Shown: positions 1 through 7,836 of the stretch, in pieces
How the letters are laid out: the number at the start of each line of letters is the position of its first letter
Numbering within the stretch: the first letter of the stretch is position 1
NCBI GenBank assembly: GCA_049975365.1
Contig: JBNGDS010000010.1
Span: 1-56,008 of the forward strand
Source of the DNA: DSBG01 sp049975365
Lineage (GTDB): Bacteria; Desulfobacterota; Desulfomonilia; UBA1062
Reading direction: 5' to 3'
Length of the DNA: 56,008 nucleotides
Program-made: the position numbers and the translations under genes
Notes under the pieces: model-generated
What the model was told of the DNA's origin: nothing
Database searches by the model: none
What the model saw: only the letters and a program-made list of their open reading frames with translations

Positions 1-376
1 GTATTGGGGGGGTTAAGACGGATTTACCGGAAGGCGGAAAGCCCTCCACCATTTTCCTCTCGATTATTCAATAGGGTGAACATTCCGATATACCCGATAA
101 TTGGTAGCAGGGAACATTGGAGATTCAATACCTGCATTGTTTTCATGAATTCGTCTTTGTATATCCGGGATTGTTCTGAGAAACATTTTTCCGATTGTGA
201 ACGCCGGTTTTGCCTGCAGGGTAATGTTTTTCTCGGAAATAACGATATAATTTTTATGGACGCTGCGAATCTTTCGTTCTGTGAGCCTAAGGGTCTTTCT
301 CAGTTCCGCGAGGAAAGAGGTGTAAAGGGATGAACGATGTGAAAAAAACAGATGACAAGCCCCTGGGAAAGGCGCT
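1..376. other. Leading stretch without a supported gene
   Basis: No gene is supported here. One forward frame is open from the edge to base 333 and a reverse frame is open from 441 to 64, but neither product has a recognisable domain or a good ribosome site, and the reverse frame runs into the diadenylate cyclase gene. Another forward frame ends with a stop at 72-74 and could be the tail of a gene cut by the window edge. A TATAAT hexamer at 246-251 could be a -10 box for the next gene, but there is no convincing -35 box. Confidence 0.4.
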
Positions 377-1900
377 ATGTCATACCCAATAAATACGGTG
401 CTGAAATTGGGGGAATATCCATTTTTCGGTATGACTGACACGATTTTTCAGTTCATCCAGAGTTTTCGGATCCAGGATTTCTTCGATATCATCATTATCT
501 CGTCGTTGATCTACGTTGTCCTCATCTGGTTCAAGAATACCGCATCCAGATTCGTTTTCGTGGGGATCAGCCTCCTCGGGGTTGTGTACATCATTGCGCG
601 GCTTTTCAACCTGTACCTCACATCCATGGTACTCCAGGGATTTTTCACCATTTTGCTGATTGCCCTCGTCGTCATTTTCCAGGAAGACATCAGGAGATTT
701 TTTGAACGGCTGGCAACCTGGAGAACACGGAGGCTGTCATCGAGGAGAAAGGGCAAGGAATTCCCGTCGAACACGATTGAGATCCTCATGGAAACCATTG
801 CAGACTTTGCTTCCAAGAGAATAGGGGCCCTTATCGTGCTTCCCGGGAGGGATCCCCTGGAGAGACATCTCCGTGGAGGGTACACCCTTGATGGTCTCCT
901 GACGAAACCACTTCTGGCAAGCATTTTCGATATTCACTCCCTGGGGCATGACGGTGCGGTAATCATCAACAACGATCGGGTCCACAAGTTCGGCTGCCAT
1001 CTGCCGCTCTCGCTCAAGAGTGAGAAATTCGGGGATTACGGCCTCCGGCACACAGCGGCAATCGGGCTGAGCGAACGCTCGGATGCCCTGTGTATCGTGG
1101 TGTCGGAAGAGCGGGGAACCATATCGGTCGTACGAGACGGAAACATCAGGAGACTCAAGAATGCCGCAGAACTCAGTGGTGTCATCGAGAATTTCTACCA
1201 GGAGGAGTCACCCACAGAGGCGAAGCGGTTCCCATCCTACTGGGTGAGAAAGAACACTATGGAAAAGGCCGTTGCGATCCTGCTGGCCTTGGGGCTCTGG
1301 TTTGTCTTCGGGTATCAGAAGGAGTCCATCCAGCGTGATTTTCTCGTGCCCATCGAGTACAGGAACATATCACAGGAATGGGAGATTGAGGAGACCAGGG
1401 ACAAGACCACAACGGTTACCATCAGCGGGCCGACTCAGGCATTCAACCTCTTTGACCCGTCGACGCTGAAGATTTCCATCGATCTCTCCTCAATCAAGGA
1501 GGGGAAGCAGGAGATCCTGCTGGCACCTTCAATGGTCAAGATCCCCTCAAACCTCTCGGTGGTCAAGATTCAACCGGATCGGATCGTCATCACCGCACAT
1601 AAGCTCTACCAGATCGATGTCCCTGTTCATGTCAAGACACGGGGGAAACTCCCGCCGGATCTCACCCTCAAATCCGTCATCAGCACACCAGAGAAGCTCG
1701 CTGTCCTCGCCCCGAGGCGGATGCTCAACGGGAAGGTCGTCATCTCGACCGAACCCATTGATCTTGCTGCAATTTCAGCAACCCAGACCCTGGATACGAA
1801 GATCACCTATCCACCCGAGATTCGCTTCAGGAACAGTGTCGTACCAACTGTGCGCGTGACCGTGGAGGTTGAGAAGAAATCCACCGAGGACACCCTCTGA
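377..1900 (+). CDS. cdaA: Diadenylate cyclase CdaA fused to a YbbR/CdaR-like region
   Basis: Membrane enzyme that would make cyclic di-AMP from two ATP. Three membrane segments lie at about residues 35-51, 60-77 and 84-101. The DAC domain follows (about 130-260) with both signature motifs: GHDGA (DGA at 192-194) and RHTAAIGLSE (RHT at 224-226). A fourth membrane segment (about 295-312) leads into some 190 extracytoplasmic residues resembling YbbR repeats. In Firmicutes the YbbR protein CdaR is a separate regulator of CdaA encoded downstream; here the two appear joined in one 507-residue chain. The ATG at 377 has a GGGAAAGG ribosome site. An internal ATG at 431 would start nearer the usual CdaA N-terminus. 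No glmM follows. Confidence 0.88.
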   Translation: MSYPINTVLKLGEYPFFGMTDTIFQFIQSFRIQDFFDIIIISSLIYVVLIWFKNTASRFVFVGISLLGVVYIIARLFNLYLTSMVLQGFFTILLIALVVIFQEDIRRFFERLATWRTRRLSSRRKGKEFPSNTIEILMETIADFASKRIGALIVLPGRDPLERHLRGGYTLDGLLTKPLLASIFDIHSLGHDGAVIINNDRVHKFGCHLPLSLKSEKFGDYGLRHTAAIGLSERSDALCIVVSEERGTISVVRDGNIRRLKNAAELSGVIENFYQEESPTEAKRFPSYWVRKNTMEKAVAILLALGLWFVFGYQKESIQRDFLVPIEYRNISQEWEIEETRDKTTTVTISGPTQAFNLFDPSTLKISIDLSSIKEGKQEILLAPSMVKIPSNLSVVKIQPDRIVITAHKLYQIDVPVHVKTRGKLPPDLTLKSVISTPEKLAVLAPRRMLNGKVVISTEPIDLAAISATQTLDTKITYPPEIRFRNSVVPTVRVTVEVEKKSTEDTL

Positions 1901-1925
1901 AGAAGACATGTCATCAAGGGTGTCC
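1888..1925. terminator. Hairpin across the cdaA stop, between convergent genes
   Basis: A perfect 9-bp inverted repeat, GGACACCCT and AGGGTGTCC, flanks a 20-nt loop that itself contains the palindrome GACATGTC. It overlaps the cdaA stop codon and lies between convergent genes. There is no U-tract on either strand, so intrinsic termination is uncertain. It could instead stabilise the 3' end or block read-through. Confidence 0.3.
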
Positions 1926-1949
1926 GCACGGCTCGATGGATGATGCCAA

Positions 1950-2387
1950 TCAGAGGAACTTCAGTGTTTTCAAGAGCTCGATCGTACTCCTGCTCACATC
2001 ACGTGTGAGGACTTCATCCGGGCGAAAAAACCCCGCATCTGAAGCATCGTCGCTCGCTGACGGCTGTCCGCCCACGTAATCTGCCATGAGATCTACAATG
2101 ATGTAGTGATACTGGACACGCCCTGCTTGATCGTGTTCGATGAAATCAAATGAATAGACAGGATCACGGGCTTTGACAACGATTCCGGTTTCCTCCAGCA
2201 CCTCTCTCTGCGCCGCTTCCTGCAGGGTTTCTCCGAGGTGTATCCTGCCTCCTGGTAGTGCCCATCTCCCCTTGTTCGGTTCAGAACCCCGTTTGACGAG
2301 CAAAACACGGCCTTGGCTGAAAACGACGGCTCCAACTGCTGCCTGGGGAGATTCTGGGTAAGGATGTCGATCCTGTGCCTGGGGCAC
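1950..2387 (-). CDS. Nudix hydrolase
   Basis: A 145-residue single-domain Nudix protein. The Nudix box is intact at about residues 47-69: GRIHLGE, seven residues, then REVLEETG, giving the G-x5-E-x7-RE-x2-EE-x-G pattern. It probably hydrolyses a nucleoside diphosphate derivative such as ADP-ribose or an oxidised nucleotide, in the cytoplasm; the substrate cannot be read from the sequence. The start is a GTG without a clear ribosome site, so the N-terminus is uncertain. It lies 41 bases downstream of the EF-Tu-domain-like gene on the same strand and may be cotranscribed with it. Confidence 0.85.
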   Translation of the reverse strand: MPQAQDRHPYPESPQAAVGAVVFSQGRVLLVKRGSEPNKGRWALPGGRIHLGETLQEAAQREVLEETGIVVKARDPVYSFDFIEHDQAGRVQYHYIIVDLMADYVGGQPSASDDASDAGFFRPDEVLTRDVSRSTIELLKTLKFL

Positions 2388-2428
2388 GATGCGAAGGTAT
2401 AAGAGTTTCTCTACAGAAGGTTGCGCGA

Positions 2429-2686
2429 TTATTCCACGAGGTAGACGCTGTCGCCCACCCTGACCCTGTCTTTCACCTTGATGCCAACGAGGTCCCCGGC
2501 CTTTGCCTCGGACACGGTGTTATTGTCGATCTGCATGGAATCGATGGTCTCTTCGAAATTTGTGGTTGCTCCTTCTATGGAGATCGAATTTCCCACCTTG
2601 AGTGTATCGCTGAGCTCGATCCCGGCAACGCTGATCTTGCTGAAGAAGTGCGTAACCTTTCCTATGAGTTTTTTCTGTTCTGACAT
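2429..2686 (-). CDS. Stand-alone EF-Tu domain-2-like protein
   Basis: An 85-residue protein that looks like a lone beta-barrel domain 2 of translation GTPases (EF-Tu/IF-2 type): the phrases LIGKVTHFF, LKVGNSISI and AKAGDLVGIKV match the usual barrel pattern. It has no G domain, so it cannot be a GTPase itself. Proteins of this kind are annotated in databases as translation elongation factor-like; their function is not established. The start at 2686 is set by a strong ribosome site (AGGAGGAC, 4 bases before the ATG) and a good sigma-70 promoter 30-60 bases upstream. Confidence 0.75.
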   Translation of the reverse strand: MSEQKKLIGKVTHFFSKISVAGIELSDTLKVGNSISIEGATTNFEETIDSMQIDNNTVSEAKAGDLVGIKVKDRVRVGDSVYLVE

Positions 2687-2718
2687 GAATGTCCTCCTCA
2701 CACTGACCTGTACTTCCT

Positions 2719-2746
2719 ATTATATTCATAACAGTCGAAAACTCAA
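2719..2746 (-). promoter_or_regulatory. Sigma-70 promoter for the EF-Tu-domain-like gene
   Basis: On the minus strand, TTGAGT, a 16-base spacer, then a perfect TATAAT. The predicted start of transcription, near 2712, is about 26 bases before the ATG at 2686. Confidence 0.65.
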
Positions 2747-2861
2747 GGGAAAAATATGGTAAGGACGCAGATCCGAACCCGAAGACGAGAAAAGCCGCCT
2801 GCATGAAAAGATGATACCCATGACCGGGGATTGAATATATGTCTTCAGAAATATTGCCATG

Positions 2862-2889
2862 TTGACAGCATGATGATACACATTAGAAA
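2862..2889 (+). promoter_or_regulatory. Candidate sigma-70 promoter for the acyl-CoA synthetase gene
   Basis: A perfect TTGACA at 2862-2867, a 16-base spacer and TAGAAA at 2884-2889. This would leave a leader of about 130 bases before the ATG at 3028. Confidence 0.45.
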
Positions 2890-3027
2890 TCGTGCCCGTG
2901 GATAGTGAAGGGAATGTGCACACGTGGGCACCTTTGGAGAGATATGGGTGGGCCGTGTGTTCACTTCGTTACCTGCCCCACGGGCCTACTGGCCATGAAG
3001 GGAATGAAGTGCAAAGGGAGGGGTGAT

Positions 3028-5046
3028 ATGTCCTACAGGACAGATACGCTGTGCGGAATGTTTCACAACCAGGCAATCCGACTCGGGGAGGCCCATCCGT
3101 TTCTTGTCGCGAAATTCGATGATGCAGGAAAACCCACCGATGGGTATCACACGATCACCTGGAAGAAGGCGAGAGACCAGGTTTTCTCGCTGGCACAAGG
3201 CCTCGTGACACTCGGGCTGGAGCCTCACCACACTGTCATCATCTTTTCCGAAAGCAGACCGCGGTGGATCATTGCGGACCAGGCAATTCAGGCCTGTGGT
3301 GCTGTTTGTGTTCCTCTCTATCCCACGCTGAGCAGGTCTGAACTCACATACATGATCAAAGACAGCGAAGCGAGAATCGTGATCGCCTCAACACAACTGA
3401 AGGCCAGCGAGGTACTCAAGCTCAGGGAGAACCACCATGATCTGAAGGACCTTGTCGTCATTACCATGGGCCCCTGGGAGGGGTCCCGTCCCGATATGGT
3501 CTACACGTTCACAGACGTGATGGGTATCGGACAGGAACGTGTCAACAGAGAACACATCGAAGAGAGTATCCAGAGGGTCATCCCTTCAGACATCGCCTCC
3601 ATCATCTACACGTCAGGGACCACGGGAACCCCCAAGGGCGTGATACTCACCCAGTCAAACTTTGTCACAAACGTACTACAGTGCGCCAGTTCCGAATTGA
3701 TGATGAGACAGAAAAGCCGGGATCTCCGTCTCGTGTGCCTGGTGCACCTGCCATTGTGTCATTCCTATGGCAGAACGAGCGATTACCATGTGGGTGGATT
3801 ATATCTCGGTGGGGTCCTGGCATTTGCAGAAAGTCTCGATACCATTGCCCGGGATCTTCGCGAAATCCGCCCGAATATCATCAACTCGATTCCGAGGTTT
3901 TTTGAGAAAACCTACGATGCTATCCAGTCGAATATATCCAGACAGAAGTATGCATACAGGACCTTATTCTTCTGGGCACTGAAGAAAGGTCAGCTCTACG
4001 CGGATGCCATGGCGTCCGGCAAGAGGCTTTCTCACATTCACCTGAACCAGTTCGGCCTTGCAAACATGCTTGTGTTCGACAGGATAAAAAGAATTATCGG
4101 AATGGACCGTCTCGTGTTTGCCACTGCAGGAGGTGGGAAGCTTTCAAAGGAGGTGTGTGCATTTTTCCGATCGATGAATATCCAGTTGAGTGAGGGGTAC
4201 GGATTGACGGAAACGAGCCCGGTGCTCAATTTCAATGCACCCGAGATACTCGAGAACAGCCCTTCCGGAAAGGTACAGGGCTGGCTGTATGATCTGATCA
4301 TGGAGACAACGGTGGATCTCATGGTTGTCCGGCAGTCTCAGGGCTTTTCCCCCTATGGGAATCTCATCACAGCCGCAAAACTCGGAGTGTGTTATTCACT
4401 GCTGCTCTACAAACTCAGGGTAAAACCGGGGACAGTAGGCAGACCAGTTGTATGGACCCATGAAAAGATTGCCTCAGATGGAGAAATTCTGGTCAAAGGA
4501 CCGCAGATATTCAGCGGGTACTGGAAGATGCCGGATGAGACGAAAAATTCGTTCACAGAAGACGGGTGGTTCAAAACCGGGGATATCGGGGTCTTCGACG
4601 AGGAAGGTTTTCTCATGATTACGGACAGGAAAAAAGACCTCATCGTAACCTCCGGCGGCAAGAACGTCGCACCTCATCCCATAGAAGTGTCGCTTGTCTC
4701 AAGGCCCTACATCGATCAGGTATGTCTCGTCGGTGATGGGAGGAAATATCTGACCGCGCTCATCGTCCCGGATTTCGGCGAGCTTGCCAGATACGCCCGG
4801 ACACGCGCTATCGAGTATAAGACAGAAAAAGACCTTGTCCATACCAGTGAAATACAAGAGTTGATACAGGCGGAGGTGAACAGGGTGAACGATGCGCTCC
4901 CGCGCTACGAGCAGATCAAGTATTTTACCCTCATGGACGAGCCCTTCTCTGAACAAACGGGGGAGCTGACGCCAACCCTGAAGATAAAAAGAAAAGTAGT
5001 TCAGGAAAAATATCGCAATCTCATCGAGCAGATGTACCAGGTGTGA
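3028..5046 (+). CDS. Long-chain acyl-CoA synthetase (AMP-forming)
   Basis: Activates a fatty acid to its acyl-CoA with ATP and CoA. The 672-residue chain has the adenylate-forming core motifs in order: YTSGTTGTPKGV (phosphate loop), GYGLTETSP, GWFKTGDIG, and TDRKKDLIVTSGGKNVAP near the C-terminus, with a late TPTLKIKRK segment holding the usual catalytic lysine. This is the FadD15-like (bacterial FACL) subgroup by length and motif pattern. The ATG at 3028 is preferred because it follows GGGAGGGG with good spacing; upstream in-frame starts (2905 on) give an untypical N-terminus. The gene stands alone between two minus-strand genes. The preferred chain length cannot be told. Confidence 0.92.
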   Translation: MSYRTDTLCGMFHNQAIRLGEAHPFLVAKFDDAGKPTDGYHTITWKKARDQVFSLAQGLVTLGLEPHHTVIIFSESRPRWIIADQAIQACGAVCVPLYPTLSRSELTYMIKDSEARIVIASTQLKASEVLKLRENHHDLKDLVVITMGPWEGSRPDMVYTFTDVMGIGQERVNREHIEESIQRVIPSDIASIIYTSGTTGTPKGVILTQSNFVTNVLQCASSELMMRQKSRDLRLVCLVHLPLCHSYGRTSDYHVGGLYLGGVLAFAESLDTIARDLREIRPNIINSIPRFFEKTYDAIQSNISRQKYAYRTLFFWALKKGQLYADAMASGKRLSHIHLNQFGLANMLVFDRIKRIIGMDRLVFATAGGGKLSKEVCAFFRSMNIQLSEGYGLTETSPVLNFNAPEILENSPSGKVQGWLYDLIMETTVDLMVVRQSQGFSPYGNLITAAKLGVCYSLLLYKLRVKPGTVGRPVVWTHEKIASDGEILVKGPQIFSGYWKMPDETKNSFTEDGWFKTGDIGVFDEEGFLMITDRKKDLIVTSGGKNVAPHPIEVSLVSRPYIDQVCLVGDGRKYLTALIVPDFGELARYARTRAIEYKTEKDLVHTSEIQELIQAEVNRVNDALPRYEQIKYFTLMDEPFSEQTGELTPTLKIKRKVVQEKYRNLIEQMYQV

Positions 5047-5058
5047 GACCCGTACAGA

Positions 5059-5634
5059 TTACCGGCTGTCGCAGGGATCTGTGGCATCGGAATACTGTTC
5101 ATGAAGCAGGAGATATGCAAAGGCAGCTACCACGAGACCGTGGGTGATCTCTCCTGAACGAATCATCGAGTAGACCGTATCTTTCCCCACGAGATCCACG
5201 TGGATCGCCTCAGTGGCATCGAGCATCTGTGGAGATCTTTGATGGACATTCCGTGCAAGGAACGTGAAACACCTGTTGGTCTGGATAGCTGGGTTTGGTT
5301 CCACCGTGCCGATATGGATGACATCGGTACTGAAGTATCCGGTCTCTTCCTCCATCTCTCTCAGGGCGGCCTCAGCAGGATCTGCATCTCCCTCAGAGAC
5401 GAGGCCCCCGGGGATCTCGATGGTCTCACGCATGACACCGTGACGGTACTGCCGAATGAGAACCACTTCGCCACGAGAAGTCATAGGAATGATGTTCACC
5501 CAGTCACCGAATTCAAACACGGTAAAGTCCTTGATGATATCATTGGGAAGAAAGTGATACGTGTCCTGCCTGAGACTAACGATCCTGTTGGTAAAGATGG
5601 TTCGGGTGTCGAGATGGTTCCAGTACCGTTTCAT
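5059..5634 (-). CDS. Nudix hydrolase, ADP-ribose pyrophosphatase type
   Basis: A 191-residue Nudix protein resembling ADP-ribose pyrophosphatases of the NudF group: an N-terminal strand region, then VLIRQYRHGV and the box IPGGLVSEGDADPAEAALREMEEETGY. One extra residue before ADPAEA shifts the first glutamate of the box relative to the canonical pattern, a variation I recall from this group. The downstream ETEPNP-like element reads TVEPNPAIQTN. The start at 5634 follows AGGAG with 6-base spacing. The same frame is open for 94 more codons upstream, but that part is Pro/Arg/Ser-rich and unlike a Nudix N-terminus. Confidence 0.85.
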   Translation of the reverse strand: MKRYWNHLDTRTIFTNRIVSLRQDTYHFLPNDIIKDFTVFEFGDWVNIIPMTSRGEVVLIRQYRHGVMRETIEIPGGLVSEGDADPAEAALREMEEETGYFSTDVIHIGTVEPNPAIQTNRCFTFLARNVHQRSPQMLDATEAIHVDLVGKDTVYSMIRSGEITHGLVVAAFAYLLLHEQYSDATDPCDSR

Positions 5635-5936
5635 GAAAATCTCCTGGCAATGGATTTCAAGGTCTTCTACCATGCATCGTGTGTGATTGCCAGATCCGGT
5701 TTTCCTGACAGGAGACCGTGTACGACAAGGAGCGGGCATGGCCTCCCAGGAGGCGGGAACAGGGATTGGGTCCTTCTTCTCACGAGGCTCCCCCTGCCAC
5801 CGGGGGATGAGACGAATGTGAGCGAACCTGGATGTATCCATGGCATCCAGGAAAGACAGGGGCTGAGATGAAACTACAGCACAAGATCTTGCCGAGGTGG
5901 ATTTTCTGTGATACACACGTATGGAGGGGGAAGAGT
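5635..5936. other. Hairpin-rich divergent region
   Basis: 302 bases between divergent genes. Several inverted repeats are visible: TCCTG/CAGGA around 5703-5713, GCCTCC-CA-GGAGGC at 5741-5754, CCCCC-N7-GGGGG at 5790-5806, and CCTGGATG-N9-CATCCAGG at 5827-5851 (8-bp perfect stem). No U-tract follows any of them. Both strands have frames open across it, but neither looks like protein. It may hold promoters, operators or a structured leader; no known RNA family was recognised. Confidence 0.4.
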
Positions 5937-6161
5937 ATGAAGTGCAAGTACATGGATGAGAAATGCTATGAATTCCATGAGCGTGATGTTGCTGACAGAT
6001 GTTTCCTCTGCAGTGAGAATTCCCGCAAGCTCTTCATTGTCAGGCAGATCGAGAGCATGAAGATGGTCCACATGTGTGGTGAGTGCATGATCGACAACTG
6101 TTCTGAATACCTCCTCGATAACACGAGACCATGGGAAGGGGTCAAAGGAAGGAGCGAATAG
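5937..6161 (+). CDS. Small Cys-rich protein of unknown function
   Basis: Not recognised. A 74-residue protein with eight cysteines, in the order CKYMDEKC, CFLC, CGEC and a last C before SEYLLDN. The paired CxxC motifs suggest a zinc ribbon or another metal-binding fold. The ATG at 5937 has a strong GGAGGGGG ribosome site; a longer in-frame start exists upstream without one. It ends 3 bases before the end of the convergent receiver-kinase gene. It could be a regulator or a redox or metal-binding protein; nothing in the sequence decides. Confidence 0.6.
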   Translation: MKCKYMDEKCYEFHERDVADRCFLCSENSRKLFIVRQIESMKMVHMCGECMIDNCSEYLLDNTRPWEGVKGRSE

Positions 6162-6164
6162 ACC

Positions 6165-7277
6165 TCAGGCTTTATTGAGCCGAGGGAATTTCAGGGTGAA
6201 GGTCGTCCCTTCACCTTCCTTGGACGTTACCTCTATCTTCCCGTCGTGCGCTTCCATGATTTTCTTGCTGAACGTTAGTCCGAGCCCAGAGCCTCTCTGC
6301 CTTTCTTCCTTGCCCTTGACTCGGTAGAATGGTTCGAAAATGAAGGGGAGCTTGTCCTGTGGGATACCGATCCCGGTATCGGATATGTTCACGCACACGT
6401 AATACTCATCGTAGTCCGTGCTCACGGATATCTTCCCTCCCGGTGGGGTGTACTTTGTAGAATTCCCGATGATGTTTGTGAACACCCTCAAGAGGCTTTC
6501 CTGGTCACCCATGATCTTGGGAATATCGGGTGTCAGGTCTGAGGATAGCGTGAGTTCTCTTCTCTGGCACAGAGGTGTGAGTTCTTCAATGCTTCTCTCG
6601 ATTATTGTGGTCACCTGGAGAGGTTCTCTGGTTTCGGAAAAGGTTCCGTTTTCGATACGTGAGAGGTCAAGCCAGTGTTCAACGAGATCCTGCAGATTCT
6701 CCAGGCGCTTCTCGCATCGATCGAGAATATCCTGTGCTGAAGGGGGGAGAGCCTCGTCTGCAATGACCTTGAGGCTTTCGATATACTGCTGGATCGTCAC
6801 CAGAGGAGAACGCATTTCGTGGCTTACGAAGGTAATGAAGTTCCGTTCCATGTACTCCTTTTCTTCCCTGAGCCTGTTCGCCTCGATCTTGAGGAACCGG
6901 TGCTCGAGACCCCGTTTTGTGACCGCCCTCAACTGGTCAGGGGTAAACGGCTTGGGGAGATAATCGTACGCGCCCTTCTTCATCGCTTCCACTGCAGAAA
7001 CGATGGATGCATATCCGGTGATCACGATCAGGACGATCTCGGGAAGGTCCTTAGAGAGCAGCTCGATGATATCCATACCCGAGCAGCTCGGCATTTTGAG
7101 ATCGACAAAAACGATATCAGGTTTTTTCTCTCGTGCCAGGTGGATTCCGTCCGGTCCCTCCGAGGTCGTGATCACCGAATAGCCGGATTTCTCAAGAGCC
7201 TGCCTGCATCCATCGAGAATGGACTCTTCATCGTCGATTATGAGGATCTGAGCTGGCTGAAAACTCTTCTCCTCCAT
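6165..7277 (-). CDS. Receiver-histidine kinase
   Basis: A soluble 370-residue protein with a receiver domain first (residues about 10-125, phospho-acceptor Asp59 in FVDLKMP, KPF lysine near 109), then a HisKA domain (FVSHEMRSPL, His153) and a HATPase domain (N-box IIGNSTKYT, DTGIGIP, GSGLGLTFSKK). There is no membrane segment, so its signal must come through the receiver or a cytoplasmic partner. It follows the receiver-only gene by 6 bases and shares its sigma-54 promoter. A phosphorelay with that receiver or with the NtrC-type regulator is plausible but not shown. Confidence 0.9.
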   Translation of the reverse strand: MEEKSFQPAQILIIDDEESILDGCRQALEKSGYSVITTSEGPDGIHLAREKKPDIVFVDLKMPSCSGMDIIELLSKDLPEIVLIVITGYASIVSAVEAMKKGAYDYLPKPFTPDQLRAVTKRGLEHRFLKIEANRLREEKEYMERNFITFVSHEMRSPLVTIQQYIESLKVIADEALPPSAQDILDRCEKRLENLQDLVEHWLDLSRIENGTFSETREPLQVTTIIERSIEELTPLCQRRELTLSSDLTPDIPKIMGDQESLLRVFTNIIGNSTKYTPPGGKISVSTDYDEYYVCVNISDTGIGIPQDKLPFIFEPFYRVKGKEERQRGSGLGLTFSKKIMEAHDGKIEVTSKEGEGTTFTLKFPRLNKA

Positions 7278-7283
7278 CGGGGG

Positions 7284-7670
7284 CTACCTCAATAGTTGCC
7301 CGACATGCTTCAGAAGATCATCAGCCTTGATGGGCTTGTGAAGGACCAGATCAACAGTCGGGAGTTCGTCGGGCGGTTCAAACGACTGGTATGGACCCTG
7401 CAGATCAACGGCGCTGAGCATGATGAGGGGGATCTGCTTCCCGGTCTCCGATGTTCTCAATTTCGAGACCACGTTGAACCCTTCACTCCAGGTTTCCATC
7501 ATCATGTCGATGATGGCAAGGTCAGGAGATACGGATTTTGCCATTTCAACCCCGCTTTTTCCGTCCTCAGCAAGGAATACCTCGTACCCTCCCTTTTCCA
7601 GGATCAGTTTGGTGGCCATCAGAAAGTCCTTGTCGTCATCAATGATCAGAACCTTTTTTTTCGAGTCCAT
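7284..7670 (-). CDS. Stand-alone receiver protein
   Basis: A 128-residue single receiver domain with no output domain. The acidic pair lies at IIDDDKD, the phospho-acceptor is Asp55 (IIDMMME) and the conserved lysine is in HKPI. The loop after the Asp (METWSEGF) and the long segment SAVDLQGPYQSFEPPDELPTVD before HKPI resemble the other stand-alone receiver at 11285-11692, so the two are probably paralogues. It is the first gene of an operon with the receiver-kinase, 38 bases behind a consensus sigma-54 promoter. Confidence 0.88.
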   Translation of the reverse strand: MDSKKKVLIIDDDKDFLMATKLILEKGGYEVFLAEDGKSGVEMAKSVSPDLAIIDMMMETWSEGFNVVSKLRTSETGKQIPLIMLSAVDLQGPYQSFEPPDELPTVDLVLHKPIKADDLLKHVGQLLR

Positions 7671-7708
7671 GGTGTAAACCTCCTTTCGATATGGGTATCC
7701 AGATAAAA

Positions 7709-7724
7709 AGCAAGGACGGTGCCA
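7709..7724 (-). promoter_or_regulatory. Sigma-54 promoter of the receiver/receiver-kinase operon
   Basis: On the minus strand the sequence reads TGGCACCGTCCTTGCT, an essentially perfect -24/-12 element (TGGCAC-N5-TTGCT). It sits 38 bases upstream of the receiver gene start. Transcription from it needs RpoN and an enhancer-binding activator; the NtrC-type gene at 7837-9192 lies directly upstream. Confidence 0.88.
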
Positions 7725-7787
7725 TAATATATCTTATTGAAATAACGAGTTAATTTACATGATACAGGAGAGGTTTCTCCATGGAGG

Positions 7788-7823
7788 GGGGCGAAATTCC
7801 CCACACATGAGGAAGATAACCCC
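7788..7823 (-). promoter_or_regulatory. Putative activator-binding element upstream of the sigma-54 promoter
   Basis: Read on the plus strand: GGGG, 7 bases, CCCC, 17 bases, CCCC. The 36-bp element shares layout and many bases (CCCCACA, TGAGG) with the one at 15769-15804, and it lies 63 bases upstream of the sigma-54 promoter, against 64 for the other. The GGGG-N7-CCCC part is a dyad, as expected for a dimeric activator. It starts 13 bases beyond the stop of the NtrC-type gene. Confidence 0.65.
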
Positions 7824-7836
7824 GATTGGAGATGAC

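Larger units (their letters stand above)
2687..3027. other. Divergent intergenic region
   Basis: A 341-base region between divergent genes. It holds a sigma-70 promoter for each direction (listed separately). A potential imperfect hairpin, GGCCGTG with CACGGGCC (one bulged G), lies at roughly 2950-2985 in the untranslated leader of the acyl-CoA synthetase gene. No gene is supported inside it. Confidence 0.5.

Noticed and set aside
4..333. Open frame from the left edge on the plus strand
   Set aside because: No domain, odd composition, no ribosome site; a frame of this size can stay open by chance. It could still be the tail of a gene cut by the window edge.
64..441. Reverse open frame of 125 codons
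   Set aside because: It overlaps the start of the diadenylate cyclase gene and has no recognisable domain or ribosome site.
5635..5916. N-terminal extension of the second Nudix protein
   Set aside because: The frame is open but the residues do not resemble a Nudix N-terminus, and a good ribosome site marks the start at 5634.
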